A DNA stretch of 7,286 bases from an uncultured Kouleothrix sp. (GCA_937858455.1 CALLYN010000536.1:1-7286), one strand, 5' to 3'; positions 1 through 5,818 are shown, counted from the first letter of the stretch. The notes: generated by a model from the letters alone, not told the origin. Translations and numbers: made by a program.

Positions 1-3
1 TGT

Positions 4-47
4 TGGCGGTGTGGTGCGGTCGCGGCGGCGACCGCACCACACCGCCA
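4..47. repeat. Perfect 20-bp inverted repeat (hairpin) at window start
   Basis: Positions 4-23 are the exact reverse complement of 28-47, leaving a 4-nt loop (ggcg). The stem is very GC-rich and begins TGGCGGTGTGG. No T-run follows on the + strand, so it does not look like a classical intrinsic terminator for + strand transcription. It resembles in size and perfection the long variable hairpins at 2815-2859, 2934-2976 and 7154-7194, and may be the variable half of another such element cut by the window edge. The structure is seen directly; family membership is inferred. Confidence 0.85.
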
Positions 48-71
48 GATGTGTTACCCCCTCGCCTGGCA

Positions 72-93
72 GGGGAGGGGGGAGGGGGAGGGG
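72..93 (+). other. G-quadruplex-type G-run tract
   Basis: Four G runs (72-75, 77-82, 84-88, 90-93) are separated by single A residues, which fits the classical four-run G-quadruplex pattern with minimal loops. It lies 3' of the hairpin at 4-47 and after a short C-rich stretch (57-61) that could compete by pairing with it. No gene is evident nearby, so a role in regulation is unknown. The pattern is seen directly; folding is inferred. Confidence 0.6.
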
Positions 94-154
94 TCGAAAG
101 ACGTTGCACGAGCCCTGGTAGATCCTGCGATAGCACACGAGTTATGCGGCGAGG

Positions 155-214
155 TTCGGCGGCTTTGCCGCGCCCGGCTAAAAGAGATCATTTTGAAGGG
201 CTTGCGCCCACCAA
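155..214 (-). repeat. Degenerate hairpin-element copy, minus orientation
   Basis: Read on the - strand, this begins TTGGTGGGC (214 to 206), forms a small gggc/gccc stem (198-201 with 206-209), runs through an A/T-rich spacer containing CTCTTTT, and ends in a GC hairpin with a 3-nt loop (159-163 with 167-171). That order of TGGTGGG, GC hairpin, T-rich spacer and second hairpin matches the better-preserved copies at 2773-2859 and 7154-7237. Identity is low, so this is a tentative member of the family. Confidence 0.35.
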
Positions 215-215
215 G

Positions 216-231
216 CCTCCCGCGCGGGAGG
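216..231. repeat. Perfect 16-bp palindrome
   Basis: The sequence cctcccgcgcgggagg is its own reverse complement with no spacer. It could be a protein-binding operator-like site or the apex of a hairpin. It sits more than 200 bp upstream of the nearest promoter-like sequence, so no regulatory assignment is made. Confidence 0.6.
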
Positions 232-275
232 ACACCGTGTAGCTCGTGTGGTATTCGAATTTGTTGGAAATAACA

Positions 276-317
276 ATGGTGGGGTTTGGCGGCTTTGCCC
301 TCCGGCTCCCCATTTCC
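276..317 (+). repeat. Degenerate conserved half of the hairpin element, plus orientation
   Basis: ATGGTGGGG, then TTTGGCGG, a CTTT turn, a C-rich arm and CATTTCC reproduce in order the conserved half of the element at 2773-2813 (ATGGTGGGGG, TTCGGCGG, CTTC turn, GCCCCC, AAATTTC). The second, variable hairpin is missing here; A/T-rich sequence follows instead. The copy lies about 140 bp upstream of the promoter for the first operon, so hairpin elements bracket that operon on both sides. Confidence 0.5.
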
Positions 318-457
318 GATTCAGCACATTATAACACATATGTTCTATATACAACAGAACTTTCCAGGGCAAGTGCAAAGGTTTTTTGCCCGCTCCCGAG
401 CGTGGGAAAGCAGGAGAAGGGCGGCCAGAGCCAACGTCGCGCGAGCGCAGTGGAAGC

Positions 458-486
458 TTGTTCGGGCACTGAATTCACGCTATAAT
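458..486 (+). promoter_or_regulatory. Sigma70-type promoter for the 546-2745 operon
   Basis: A perfect -10 hexamer TATAAT lies at 481-486, preceded by exactly 17 nt and a -35-like TTGTTC at 458-463 (first three bases match consensus). Transcription would start near 492-494, giving a leader of roughly 53 nt before the ATG at 546. It is the only such motif pair I saw in the 1-545 gene-free region and points at the first gene. Confidence 0.6.
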
Positions 487-545
487 ATGCTTAGCATCCC
501 CAAGCTGGCGAGAAGAATAAAGCCCTCACCGGGCAATTCGAGCAT

Positions 546-1124
546 ATGAACCCAGAGCTGCGCGAACAAGGCTACGTTTTCTCTCAAGCGCTACTCGAGC
601 CGAGCCTCGCCCGATTCATCTATAAGACGCTCCTGCTCAAGCAGTGGCGCGGCGAGTGTTTCCACGACAACCACATCCCAACCGCGGCAAGCGTCACGAA
701 TGCCGCCGAGACGGACGCGCTGCTGCTCGACTTGCGGCCGAAGATCGAGGCGGTCTCCGGCTGCCGCCTCGTGCCGACATATAGCTACGCGCGGCTGTAT
801 TTCTATGGCGACACACTGATCCGCCACCACGACCGTGGGAGCTGCGAGGTCAGCGTGTCTCTGCACCTCGGCCGAGACGGCGGCGAGGGCAGCTTGTGGT
901 TTGCGCCGAATAACAAGGTCGAGATGGAGCCAGGCGACGGCGCTGTCTACCTGGGCACGAAGACCGACCACTGGCGCGAGCGCTTCACCGGGAATACGAT
1001 GGGTCAGATTTTCCTGCACTATGTCATCGCCGATGGCGAGTACGCCAATTGCTACTTCGACGGTAACCCCCAGCGCTTCCCGCCCTCGATCTCCGAGGGG
1101 CTGACCCAGCCTTCTCGCGCATAA
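546..1124 (+). CDS. 2-oxoglutarate/Fe(II)-dependent oxygenase family protein
   Basis: Predicted 192-residue cytosolic enzyme of the 2OG-Fe(II) oxygenase fold, which couples decarboxylation of 2-oxoglutarate to hydroxylation of a substrate. The HxD iron-binding pair is His94-x-Asp96 (in LIRHHDRGSCE). The distal histidine is most likely His142 in GTKTDHWRERF, and the strand QIFLHYV (154-160) closes the jelly roll. GEGSLWF and EPGDGAVYLG are the usual strands between them. There is no signal peptide or membrane segment. The ATG at 546 is the only usual start codon in frame after an upstream stop at 492; its Shine-Dalgarno is weak. The stop lies 7 bp before the glycosyltransferase gene, so the two form an operon. 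The substrate is unknown. The HWRE...QxFLHY block resembles small phage and bacterial 2OG proteins often found near sugar or surface-polymer genes, and a hydroxylase acting on a protein or glycan is plausible. Family call firm, substrate unassigned. Confidence 0.8.
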   Translation: MNPELREQGYVFSQALLEPSLARFIYKTLLLKQWRGECFHDNHIPTAASVTNAAETDALLLDLRPKIEAVSGCRLVPTYSYARLYFYGDTLIRHHDRGSCEVSVSLHLGRDGGEGSLWFAPNNKVEMEPGDGAVYLGTKTDHWRERFTGNTMGQIFLHYVIADGEYANCYFDGNPQRFPPSISEGLTQPSRA

Positions 1125-1131
1125 GCTGAGA

Positions 1132-2745
1132 GTGAGATCGGGCGTGCGGATGGCGAAACAGCAACCCGCGGGTACAGCAGCGGCACCGGGCACGCGTCGA
1201 CTGTTCATCCCCGGCTACTACTCCGGCTACAGCAACAACAAGATGTCGCTCGACATCGCGATCGCGCTGGCCTACCTGACTGGCCGCGTCCTGGTGCCTT
1301 ACCGTTTCCGCCTGCCCCGCCGCTTCAAAATAGACACGCCGCAGGATCAGGTGCTCGAGCCGATGCTGGTGCCTGAGCTCTTCGATATCCCCATTCCATG
1401 GTCGAATGAGTACCTCTTCAAAACCTGGATCTCAGTGCCAGGCGCGGCTGTGTGCGCGTGGGCGCCGATCCACGAATCCGTACTCTGCTTCCCCAACCGT
1501 CCCCCGGACGACGACGAGCACTTTCGGCACTTCCGCAACGGCCGGAAACATGTGTATACCTTGAGCGAGCGAGAGAACGAGGCGCCGGATCTGCACATCA
1601 ACGCCGACACCCTTGGCCTGTATTCGTACTTCGCCTATTTGGACGACAAGCAGCGGCGCGCGGTCGTCGATCTGATGCGGCGCGTGAGGCCAAAGCAGCA
1701 GTATCGCGACATAGCCGACCGGATTGCCGCAAGCCTGGGCGAATTCAACGCGGTGCACATTCGGCGCGATGATTTCGTCTCGAACGCGCTGTCAAAGGAA
1801 AAAATCACGCGCGCCGCGTCGATCAGCGGCCAGGAGATCGTGGCCAACCTCGCCACCCGCATGAACCGCGACGACCCGCTGGTGGTTTGTACCGACGGCT
1901 CGTCGCGCGAGGAGATCTTCGGCCCGATCCAGCAGCACTTCCGCACGACGATCTTTCTGGATCGCTACCTGCGCGAAAGCCCGAGCATGCGCGATCTGAT
2001 GGCCGGGCTGCCGCAAGGTAACGAGGCCATCGATGCGCTCGTGACGCAGCTGGTGGCGAGCAAGGCGCAGGTCTTCGCCGGCACGCTGTTCAGCACATTC
2101 ACCGCGCTGATCCACCGCTTTCGGGCATTCGAGCGCCAGGAGTCCAGCTTCCTCTACTGCTACAACGATTTCCTCTTGCCGCTCGTGCGCTACGACCGCT
2201 GCGAGTTTCTGCCCGTCGATGACGGCCCGTACACCTGGAACCGGCTGCGCTACCCGGTTTCGCCCGACGCCTACTCGTGGCTGCGCGAGTGGCCGGAGGC
2301 AGCAGGCGGCGCCCCGCCGCCGTTCGATGGCGCGCCGTTGCCGGCAGGAACGATCACGCTGCATGCGAGCCAGGCGCACACCCACGGCAGCGCAGTCGAA
2401 TGCGCCTCGGATCACGGCGACCAGGTAGTGATCGCCAACTGGACTGAGCAAAGCGCGTTCGTGAGCTGGGAGCTTGTGCTGCCGGCCGGCGCAACCTTCG
2501 CCGTCGAGGTACGCTATGCCTGCCCGATGGAAACTGCGGGCAGCCGCTATGCTGTCGGCGTCGAGGGGGGCGATGAGCTCTACGGGCAGGTGTGGAATAC
2601 CGGGAGCTGGTTCTCGCTATCGTCGTGGTTCCCGTTGGGGCGGCTCCGCGCCCCCGCCGGCCACTGCCGCCTGATTGTGCGGGCGATCGATATGGCCGGG
2701 TACGCGCTTATGAACCTCAGCGCGATACGCCTGGTGCCGGTGTAA
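1132..2745 (+). CDS. O-fucosyltransferase-like glycosyltransferase with C-terminal carbohydrate-binding-like domain
   Basis: A 537-residue protein from GTG 1132; an in-frame ATG at 1150 (residue 7) is an equally good start, and neither has a strong ribosome site. Residues 23-350 resemble the GDP-fucose O-fucosyltransferase superfamily. The N-terminal loop is GYYSGYSNNKMSLDIAIALA (28-47), where Asn/Lys and the following helix usually contact the acceptor or nucleotide. AVHIRRDDF (207-215) matches the family HxRrgD-type motif, followed by PLVVCTDGS and the C-terminal motif AGTLFSTFTALIHRFR (316-331). Residues about 405-537 form a separate beta-rich module (WTEQSAFVSWELVLPAG, then YAVGVEGG, NTGSW and PLGRLRAPAGHCRL), resembling CBM6/CBM35-like or fucosidase-associated beta-sandwiches that bind sugars. 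No signal peptide is seen, so it is probably cytosolic. It likely transfers a deoxyhexose or similar sugar from a nucleotide donor; donor and acceptor are not determined. It is co-transcribed with the upstream oxygenase. Confidence 0.75.
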   Translation: MRSGVRMAKQQPAGTAAAPGTRRLFIPGYYSGYSNNKMSLDIAIALAYLTGRVLVPYRFRLPRRFKIDTPQDQVLEPMLVPELFDIPIPWSNEYLFKTWISVPGAAVCAWAPIHESVLCFPNRPPDDDEHFRHFRNGRKHVYTLSERENEAPDLHINADTLGLYSYFAYLDDKQRRAVVDLMRRVRPKQQYRDIADRIAASLGEFNAVHIRRDDFVSNALSKEKITRAASISGQEIVANLATRMNRDDPLVVCTDGSSREEIFGPIQQHFRTTIFLDRYLRESPSMRDLMAGLPQGNEAIDALVTQLVASKAQVFAGTLFSTFTALIHRFRAFERQESSFLYCYNDFLLPLVRYDRCEFLPVDDGPYTWNRLRYPVSPDAYSWLREWPEAAGGAPPPFDGAPLPAGTITLHASQAHTHGSAVECASDHGDQVVIANWTEQSAFVSWELVLPAGATFAVEVRYACPMETAGSRYAVGVEGGDELYGQVWNTGSWFSLSSWFPLGRLRAPAGHCRLIVRAIDMAGYALMNLSAIRLVPV

Positions 2746-2772
2746 TACTAAATCCGGCTGAGCGCTTGGATT

Positions 2773-2859
2773 ATGGTGGGGGTTCGGCGGCGGCTTCGCC
2801 GCCCCCGAAATTTCTTTTCTTGTGCGGCGCCCGGCAAAGCCAGGCGCCGCACAAGAAAA
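2773..2859 (+). repeat. Composite two-hairpin repeat element, plus orientation
   Basis: The element begins ATGGTGGGGG, then a GC hairpin (2786-2792 with 2797-2803), a T-rich spacer (AAATTTCTTTTCTT) and a long second hairpin: 17 bp pair perfectly (2815-2831 with 2843-2859), then one mismatch and 3 more pairs around an AAA loop. The conserved half is repeated in inverted orientation at 7195-7237, while the second-hairpin sequence is unrelated between copies except for the outer TTGTG/CACAA. This suggests a REP- or MITE-like intergenic family with a fixed and a variable part. Confidence 0.7.
2778..2820 (+). terminator. Likely intrinsic terminator of the glycosyltransferase operon
   Basis: The conserved GC hairpin of the repeat element starts 33 bp after the stop codon at 2745 and is followed on the + strand by a T-rich stretch (2811-2821, tttcttttctt). 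That is the arrangement of a Rho-independent terminator, though the U tract is interrupted by C and starts several bases after the stem. The element may have been co-opted as the operon's 3' end. Confidence 0.45.
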
Positions 2860-2933
2860 CACAAGTAATCAATATGTAGCCACGCTGTTGCTGCCTGAAT
2901 GCGGCGAGGTTGCGGCCTGCGGCAGCATGCTTT

Positions 2934-2976
2934 TGTGTGCGGTTTTTCCGCGCTCCGCGTGGAAAAACCGCACACA
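2934..2976. repeat. Long hairpin (16 perfect bp) in the convergent intergenic region
   Basis: Positions 2934-2949 pair perfectly with 2961-2976. The stem continues inward through one G-T wobble and three pairs to a TCC loop. The arms start TGTGTGCGG, close to the outer arms of the hairpin at 2815-2859 (TTGTGCGG), and CAAAGAAAG follows it, echoing the A-rich flank there. An upstream ATGCGGCGAGGTT (2899-2911) recurs at 143-155. It is probably another member of the same hairpin family. It lies between the 3' ends of convergent genes, 77 bp past the stop of the - strand gene, but lacks a U run on either strand. Confidence 0.7.
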
Positions 2977-3053
2977 GATACAAAGAAAGTAGCGCCCCGC
3001 TCGTGCGCGAAAATTGCAACTTCGGGCGCTCGCGTATCGGCCGGCCCGTGCCC

Positions 3054-3905
3054 TTACTTTACCGGGGTCGGCGTAGGTGTAGACGTCGGCGTCGAAGTGC
3101 GCGTGGGCGTCCAGGTTAGCGTCGGCGTACTGGTCGCCGTATTCGTCGGCGTGTCGGTAGCCGTCGCGGTGGCGGTATTGGTCGCCGTGCTCGTCGGCGT
3201 GTCGATGGCCGTCGCGGTGGCGGTATTGGTCGCCGTGCTCGTCGGCGTGTCGGTGGCCGTCGCCGTCGCCGTACTGGTCGCCGTACTCGTCGGCACATCG
3301 GTGGGCGTGGCCGTACTGGTCGCCGTACTCGTCGGCACGTCGGTGGGCGTGGCCGTGCTTGTGGCGGTTGGCGTACTCGTCGCTGTTTTCGTGGGCTTAG
3401 CCGTCTTTGTGGCTGTTGGCGTTTGCTTGCGCGCCTTCGGCGTTTTGGTCGGTTTCGGCGTACGCGTCGGCGTTTTCGTCGGCTTGTGGTGGTGATGCTC
3501 AGTGTCGTCGCCGTCCGGGATGTTTGCCGCCGAAGCCGACTCCGTCGGCGGCAACAGGATGGTCTCGACCACAGGCAGAGTCATCATCGCAGCTGCCGAC
3601 AGTGCAAGGCGCCGGATCAGCGCGCGGCGGCTGATGGGCTGCGGCGCTGGCGCATTCAGCTGCACAAGCCCGGCATCGACCAGTTCGGCCAGCGCCAGAT
3701 CGACGATCTGCTCGTCGGCGGGGAGGCCGGTGCGGCGCCGGATCGCTGCGGCCATTTCGGCCTTCGAGGTTTTGCCGTCACAGAGTTCAAAAACGACCGC
3801 CGCACTCTGATTGAGCGCATGAGCCTCGGACGTTGCCATCTTCAGCGCCAGGATCTCTTCGGCGGCTCGCTCGAGCCTGATCCCTTCAACCCGCCGGGCT
3901 GTCAT
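3054..3905 (-). CDS. PqqD-domain protein with internal Tat-like export segment and mucin-like Thr/Pro tail
   Basis: A 283-residue protein. The start at 3905 is chosen because GGAGGG (3916-3911) lies 5 nt upstream of that ATG; the in-frame ATG at 3932 has no comparable site and would add 9 residues. Residues about 8-82 match a PqqD-type winged-helix domain ([20 protein letters not shown], then [12 protein letters not shown]), which in PQQ, lasso-peptide and other RiPP pathways binds precursor leader peptides. Next come [12 protein letters not shown] (92-103), a twin-arginine-like motif with flanking arginines, a hydrophobic stretch to about 118, and an Ala-Ser-Ala site near 124-126 that could be cleaved by signal peptidase. 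The rest begins with a His4 cluster (137-140) and a Lys/Thr/Pro segment, then Thr/Ala/Pro/Ser repeats of 14 and 16 residues, ending TPTPTPVK. Topology would put PqqD inside and the tail outside. It is transcribed divergently from the kinase-oxygenase gene. Substrate or scaffold role is inferred. Confidence 0.8.
   Translation of the reverse strand: MTARRVEGIRLERAAEEILALKMATSEAHALNQSAAVVFELCDGKTSKAEMAAAIRRRTGLPADEQIVDLALAELVDAGLVQLNAPAPQPISRRALIRRLALSAAAMMTLPVVETILLPPTESASAANIPDGDDTEHHHHKPTKTPTRTPKPTKTPKARKQTPTATKTAKPTKTATSTPTATSTATPTDVPTSTATSTATPTDVPTSTATSTATATATDTPTSTATNTATATAIDTPTSTATNTATATATDTPTNTATSTPTLTWTPTRTSTPTSTPTPTPVK
3133..3360 (-). repeat. In-gene tandem repeats: three 48-bp and two 42-bp units
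   Basis: Five consecutive units each begin GTCGCCGT on the + strand: 3133-3180, 3181-3228 and 3229-3276 (48 bp) and 3277-3318 and 3319-3360 (42 bp). They differ by a few substitutions and encode 16- and 14-residue Thr/Ala/Pro/Ser units in the tail of the PqqD-domain protein. Lengths are multiples of three, so copy number can change without breaking the frame. Degenerate versions continue on both sides. Confidence 0.85.
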
Positions 3906-4054
3906 GTCCACCCTCCGCAATACTAGACGCATGCCGGCGGCTTGCTTATGCCTTCAAACCACCAAGCTATCGGGGTCGCCTCCACCACCTTTATAGTGTA
4001 CGGGAATGAAAAAAGGCTGTCAAGAAGCGCCCCCGGGCAGCGCTTCCCAAACGC

Positions 4055-4083
4055 TTGCAGGCCGAAAATGTCCATGGTATTCT
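4055..4083 (+). promoter_or_regulatory. Candidate promoter for the kinase-oxygenase gene
   Basis: TTGCAG (4055-4060), a 17-nt spacer and TATTCT (4078-4083) give a moderate sigma70-type match. Transcription would start near 4090, about 42 nt before the chosen ATG at 4132. If correct, it excludes the upstream in-frame ATG at 4006 as the start. Confidence 0.4.
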
Positions 4084-4121
4084 GATACACACCAGCCACC
4101 GGCTCGCATCTGCCACACCAT

Positions 4122-4126
4122 GAGGA
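4122..4126 (+). promoter_or_regulatory. Shine-Dalgarno that decides the start at 4132
   Basis: GAGGA sits 5 nt upstream of the ATG at 4132 (ATGAGGAAATACATG). The ATG at 4120 overlaps this site and the ATG at 4006 has no comparable purine-rich sequence, and the residues encoded between 4006 and 4131 look non-coding. Confidence 0.7.
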
Positions 4127-4131
4127 AATAC

Positions 4132-5712
4132 ATGCAACCTGAGACCTTGACCTTGTGTTGCTATGGCGTCGAGCTTCGCCTTGCCGACGAAGCCGGCCTC
4201 GGGCTGTGCCAGCGCTTGCGCGAGGCCCTCCCGCCCGAGTTCGCGGCTCCTCGCGAGCCGTCGGCGGTCGTGGTTTCGTACCGCGTAAGCGCGATCATCC
4301 CAGCGGGGGCGGCCGAGGCGAGCGACTATGTGATCGGCTGCGACAATGTGGGCGTGTTCGCCACAGCCTCGGAGGACGAGGCATACTGGTGGCTGCACCG
4401 GGACATCGAGCAGACGGTGGCGCGGCGCGCGCCACACTCGCTATTCGTCCACGCCGGCGTGGTCGGCTGGCGCGGGGTTGGCATCGTTATCCCCGGCCGC
4501 GGCCCGACCGGCAAATCGACGCTGGTGGCCGATCTGGTGCGGCGCGGCGCGGTCTACTACTCCGACACGTTCGCCGTGCTCGACGGCCAGGGACGCGTGC
4601 ATTCCTACCGAGGGCAGCTCGGGGTAGGGAGCGAAGATCAGCCGCACGATCTGCGCCTGATCCGCGAGGAAAGCCCGGCCGAGCCGCTGCCGATCGGGCT
4701 GATCGTGAGCGGGGGCTACGCGCCCGAGGCTGTGTGGCGGCCGGCGGTGGTTCGCGGGCCGCACGCAGCATTGCCGCTGGCCGATAGCATGGTAGTGGCG
4801 CGCGAACAGGCCGCGCAGATGCCGCAGATCATTGGCCAGATCGCGGCGGGTGCGGTTGGGCTGCGCGGGCCACGGGCCGAGGGCGAGGAAGTGGCCACTC
4901 TGCTGCTCGACATAGTCGACAGCGCGCTGGTCAGCCGGGCGATCGACGCGGCTGGCGACAATCTTCGCGGCCTGGCCGATGAGCTGGCGCGCATTGCCGA
5001 GCTGCGGGTGCGCTCGCCCAAGGGCTGGGTCGCGAGCCCGCCGCGCCGCCTGGTAACCACCCGCTACGTGCGAGTCACCGATTTCCTCCCGCCGGACGAG
5101 CATGCGCGTATGCTCTCGAGCGCGCTCGCCTGGGAGCAGGATTTTCAGGACTCGGGCGTTATTGGCACCGATGGGAAAAGCCAGGTCGATCACCATTCCC
5201 GCAAATCGCGCAGCCTAAGGTCCGGCCGCCTTGACGAGCTGTGGCATATGTTCGACAAGCGGCTGCGCGCGATGCTGCCCGTCGTCAGGCAGCAGCTGGG
5301 GATCCCGTGGTTTCCGATCAGCAGTATTGAGCGGCAGCTCACGGCGCACGGCCGGGGCGGCTTTTTCGTGCCGCATGTCGACAACGGCAACCCGCTGCTC
5401 TATGGCCGGCGTATTTCGTGCGTCTACTACTTTCACCACCTGCCGAAGCGCTTCAGCGGCGGCGAGCTGAGGCTGTACGATACCTGGGTTACGCCGACCG
5501 GCAATACGGGCGCTGGAACATATACGACCCTCGAGCCGCTCGACAATAGCCTGGTTTTCTTCCCCAGCGATGCCTTTCACGAGGTCTGCCCGGTCGAGTC
5601 GGAAACCGATGCCTTCGCCGACTGCCGCTTCACCGTCACGATCTGGCTCTGGGAGCCAACCGAAACAGTCGTGCTGACGACCGAGCAAGCTCAGGAGCGC
5701 TTGGCCGGGTAG
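4132..5712 (+). CDS. Fusion of HPr-kinase-like P-loop domain and prolyl-hydroxylase-type 2OG-Fe(II) oxygenase
   Basis: A 526-residue two-domain protein. Residues about 1-300 resemble HPr serine kinase-like proteins of PqqD-associated systems: SLFVHAGVVG (103-112), Walker A GRGPTGKS (122-129), and YYSDTFAVLD (142-151) with Asp145 in the place of the conserved acidic residue after the P-loop. Residues about 306-526 form a prolyl-4-hydroxylase-like double-stranded beta-helix. Iron ligands are His415-x-Asp417 (GGFFVPHVDNGN) and distal His483 (FFPSDAFHEVCPV), with Arg499 (CRFTVTIWLW) placed to bind 2-oxoglutarate; GGELRLYD (444-451) is also typical. Both active sites look intact. No export signal, so it is cytosolic. 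HPr-kinase homologues beside PqqD proteins phosphorylate Ser/Thr of peptides in some lasso clusters; here the protein could phosphorylate and hydroxylate the same substrate, possibly the neighbour's Thr/Pro tail (inference). It may be co-transcribed with the two cysteine-rich genes downstream. Confidence 0.8.
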   Translation: MQPETLTLCCYGVELRLADEAGLGLCQRLREALPPEFAAPREPSAVVVSYRVSAIIPAGAAEASDYVIGCDNVGVFATASEDEAYWWLHRDIEQTVARRAPHSLFVHAGVVGWRGVGIVIPGRGPTGKSTLVADLVRRGAVYYSDTFAVLDGQGRVHSYRGQLGVGSEDQPHDLRLIREESPAEPLPIGLIVSGGYAPEAVWRPAVVRGPHAALPLADSMVVAREQAAQMPQIIGQIAAGAVGLRGPRAEGEEVATLLLDIVDSALVSRAIDAAGDNLRGLADELARIAELRVRSPKGWVASPPRRLVTTRYVRVTDFLPPDEHARMLSSALAWEQDFQDSGVIGTDGKSQVDHHSRKSRSLRSGRLDELWHMFDKRLRAMLPVVRQQLGIPWFPISSIERQLTAHGRGGFFVPHVDNGNPLLYGRRISCVYYFHHLPKRFSGGELRLYDTWVTPTGNTGAGTYTTLEPLDNSLVFFPSDAFHEVCPVESETDAFADCRFTVTIWLWEPTETVVLTTEQAQERLAG

Positions 5713-5725
5713 CCGCTGCCGCGCG

Positions 5726-5818
5726 GTGTGCGATGTCTGGCGGCTCCACGCCCTCCCAGCCCTCCCGCGCGAGGTGGCCGCGCAGCTTCAGTATGCGATC
5801 ATAGAGAAGGCCGCTTGA
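5726..5818 (+). CDS. Possible 30-residue ORF overlapping the next start (TTGA)
   Basis: The 102-bp gap after the kinase-oxygenase gene contains a GTG-started frame encoding a 30-residue peptide with a protein-like, amphipathic end (LPREVAAQLQYAIIEKAA). Its TGA overlaps the TTG start of the next gene (TTGA), as in translational coupling. There is no convincing ribosome site for its GTG. The segment CDVWRLHALPALPRE loosely echoes ADIWRIATALRAPPE in the next gene, so it may instead be a remnant of a duplicated paralogue. It could equally be chance. Confidence 0.25.
   Translation: MCDVWRLHALPALPREVAAQLQYAIIEKAA

Larger units (their letters stand above)
3906..4131. promoter_or_regulatory. Divergent intergenic region between PqqD-domain gene and kinase-oxygenase gene
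   Basis: This 226-bp gap separates the two start codons and should carry promoters for both directions. On the - strand, TATAAA (3995-3990) could be a -10 box giving a leader of about 80 nt for the PqqD-domain gene, but I find no good -35 box for it. The + strand candidate is listed separately. I see no obvious operator palindrome or riboswitch. Close divergence suggests co-regulation of the two genes. Confidence 0.5.

Noticed and set aside
286..549. 87-codon + strand frame overlapping the promoter region
   Set aside because: No ribosome site or recognisable motif. It contains the TATAAT promoter and a degenerate repeat, and overlaps the start of the oxygenase gene in another frame.
591..1208. 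Long - strand frame opposite the first oxygenase gene
   Set aside because: Antisense open frame expected in GC-rich DNA. It shows no domain, while the + strand frame has an intact 2OG-Fe(II) motif set.
1792..2451. Long - strand frame opposite the glycosyltransferase
   Set aside because: Arg/Ala/Val-rich shadow with no recognisable motif. The + strand carries glycosyltransferase motifs through this region.
2815..2859. Long second hairpin as a Rho-independent terminator
   Set aside because: Both strands have T residues before the stem and A residues after it, the reverse of a terminator. The adjacent conserved GC hairpin with its T-rich spacer is the better candidate.
3133..3360. CRISPR-like array of regular repeats
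   Set aside because: Units are contiguous with no unique spacers, and they are in frame within a protein-coding gene.
2899..3495. A 198-codon + strand frame encoding a Val/Gly/Ala-rich repetitive product ([14 protein letters not shown])
   Set aside because: It is the antisense shadow of the Thr/Pro repeat region of the PqqD-domain gene. The - strand frame has a recognisable domain and a strong ribosome site; this one has neither, and it begins inside the hairpin region.
3906..3932. Upstream ATG start adding 9 residues to the PqqD-domain protein
   Set aside because: GGAGGG lies inside this extension at ideal spacing for the ATG at 3905.
4006..4131. Upstream ATG start adding 42 residues to the kinase-oxygenase protein
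   Set aside because: No ribosome site at 4006, the extension looks non-coding, and a GAGGA site plus candidate promoter favour 4132.
4441..5196. Long - strand frame opposite the kinase-like domain
   Set aside because: No motif, and the + strand encodes a P-loop and conserved kinase-like residues across the same stretch.
5728..5814. GTG start adding 29 residues to the first cysteine-cluster protein
   Set aside because: The extra residues are Pro/Arg/Ala-rich and unmatched in the paralogue, whereas the TTG start places four cysteines at identical positions in both proteins.
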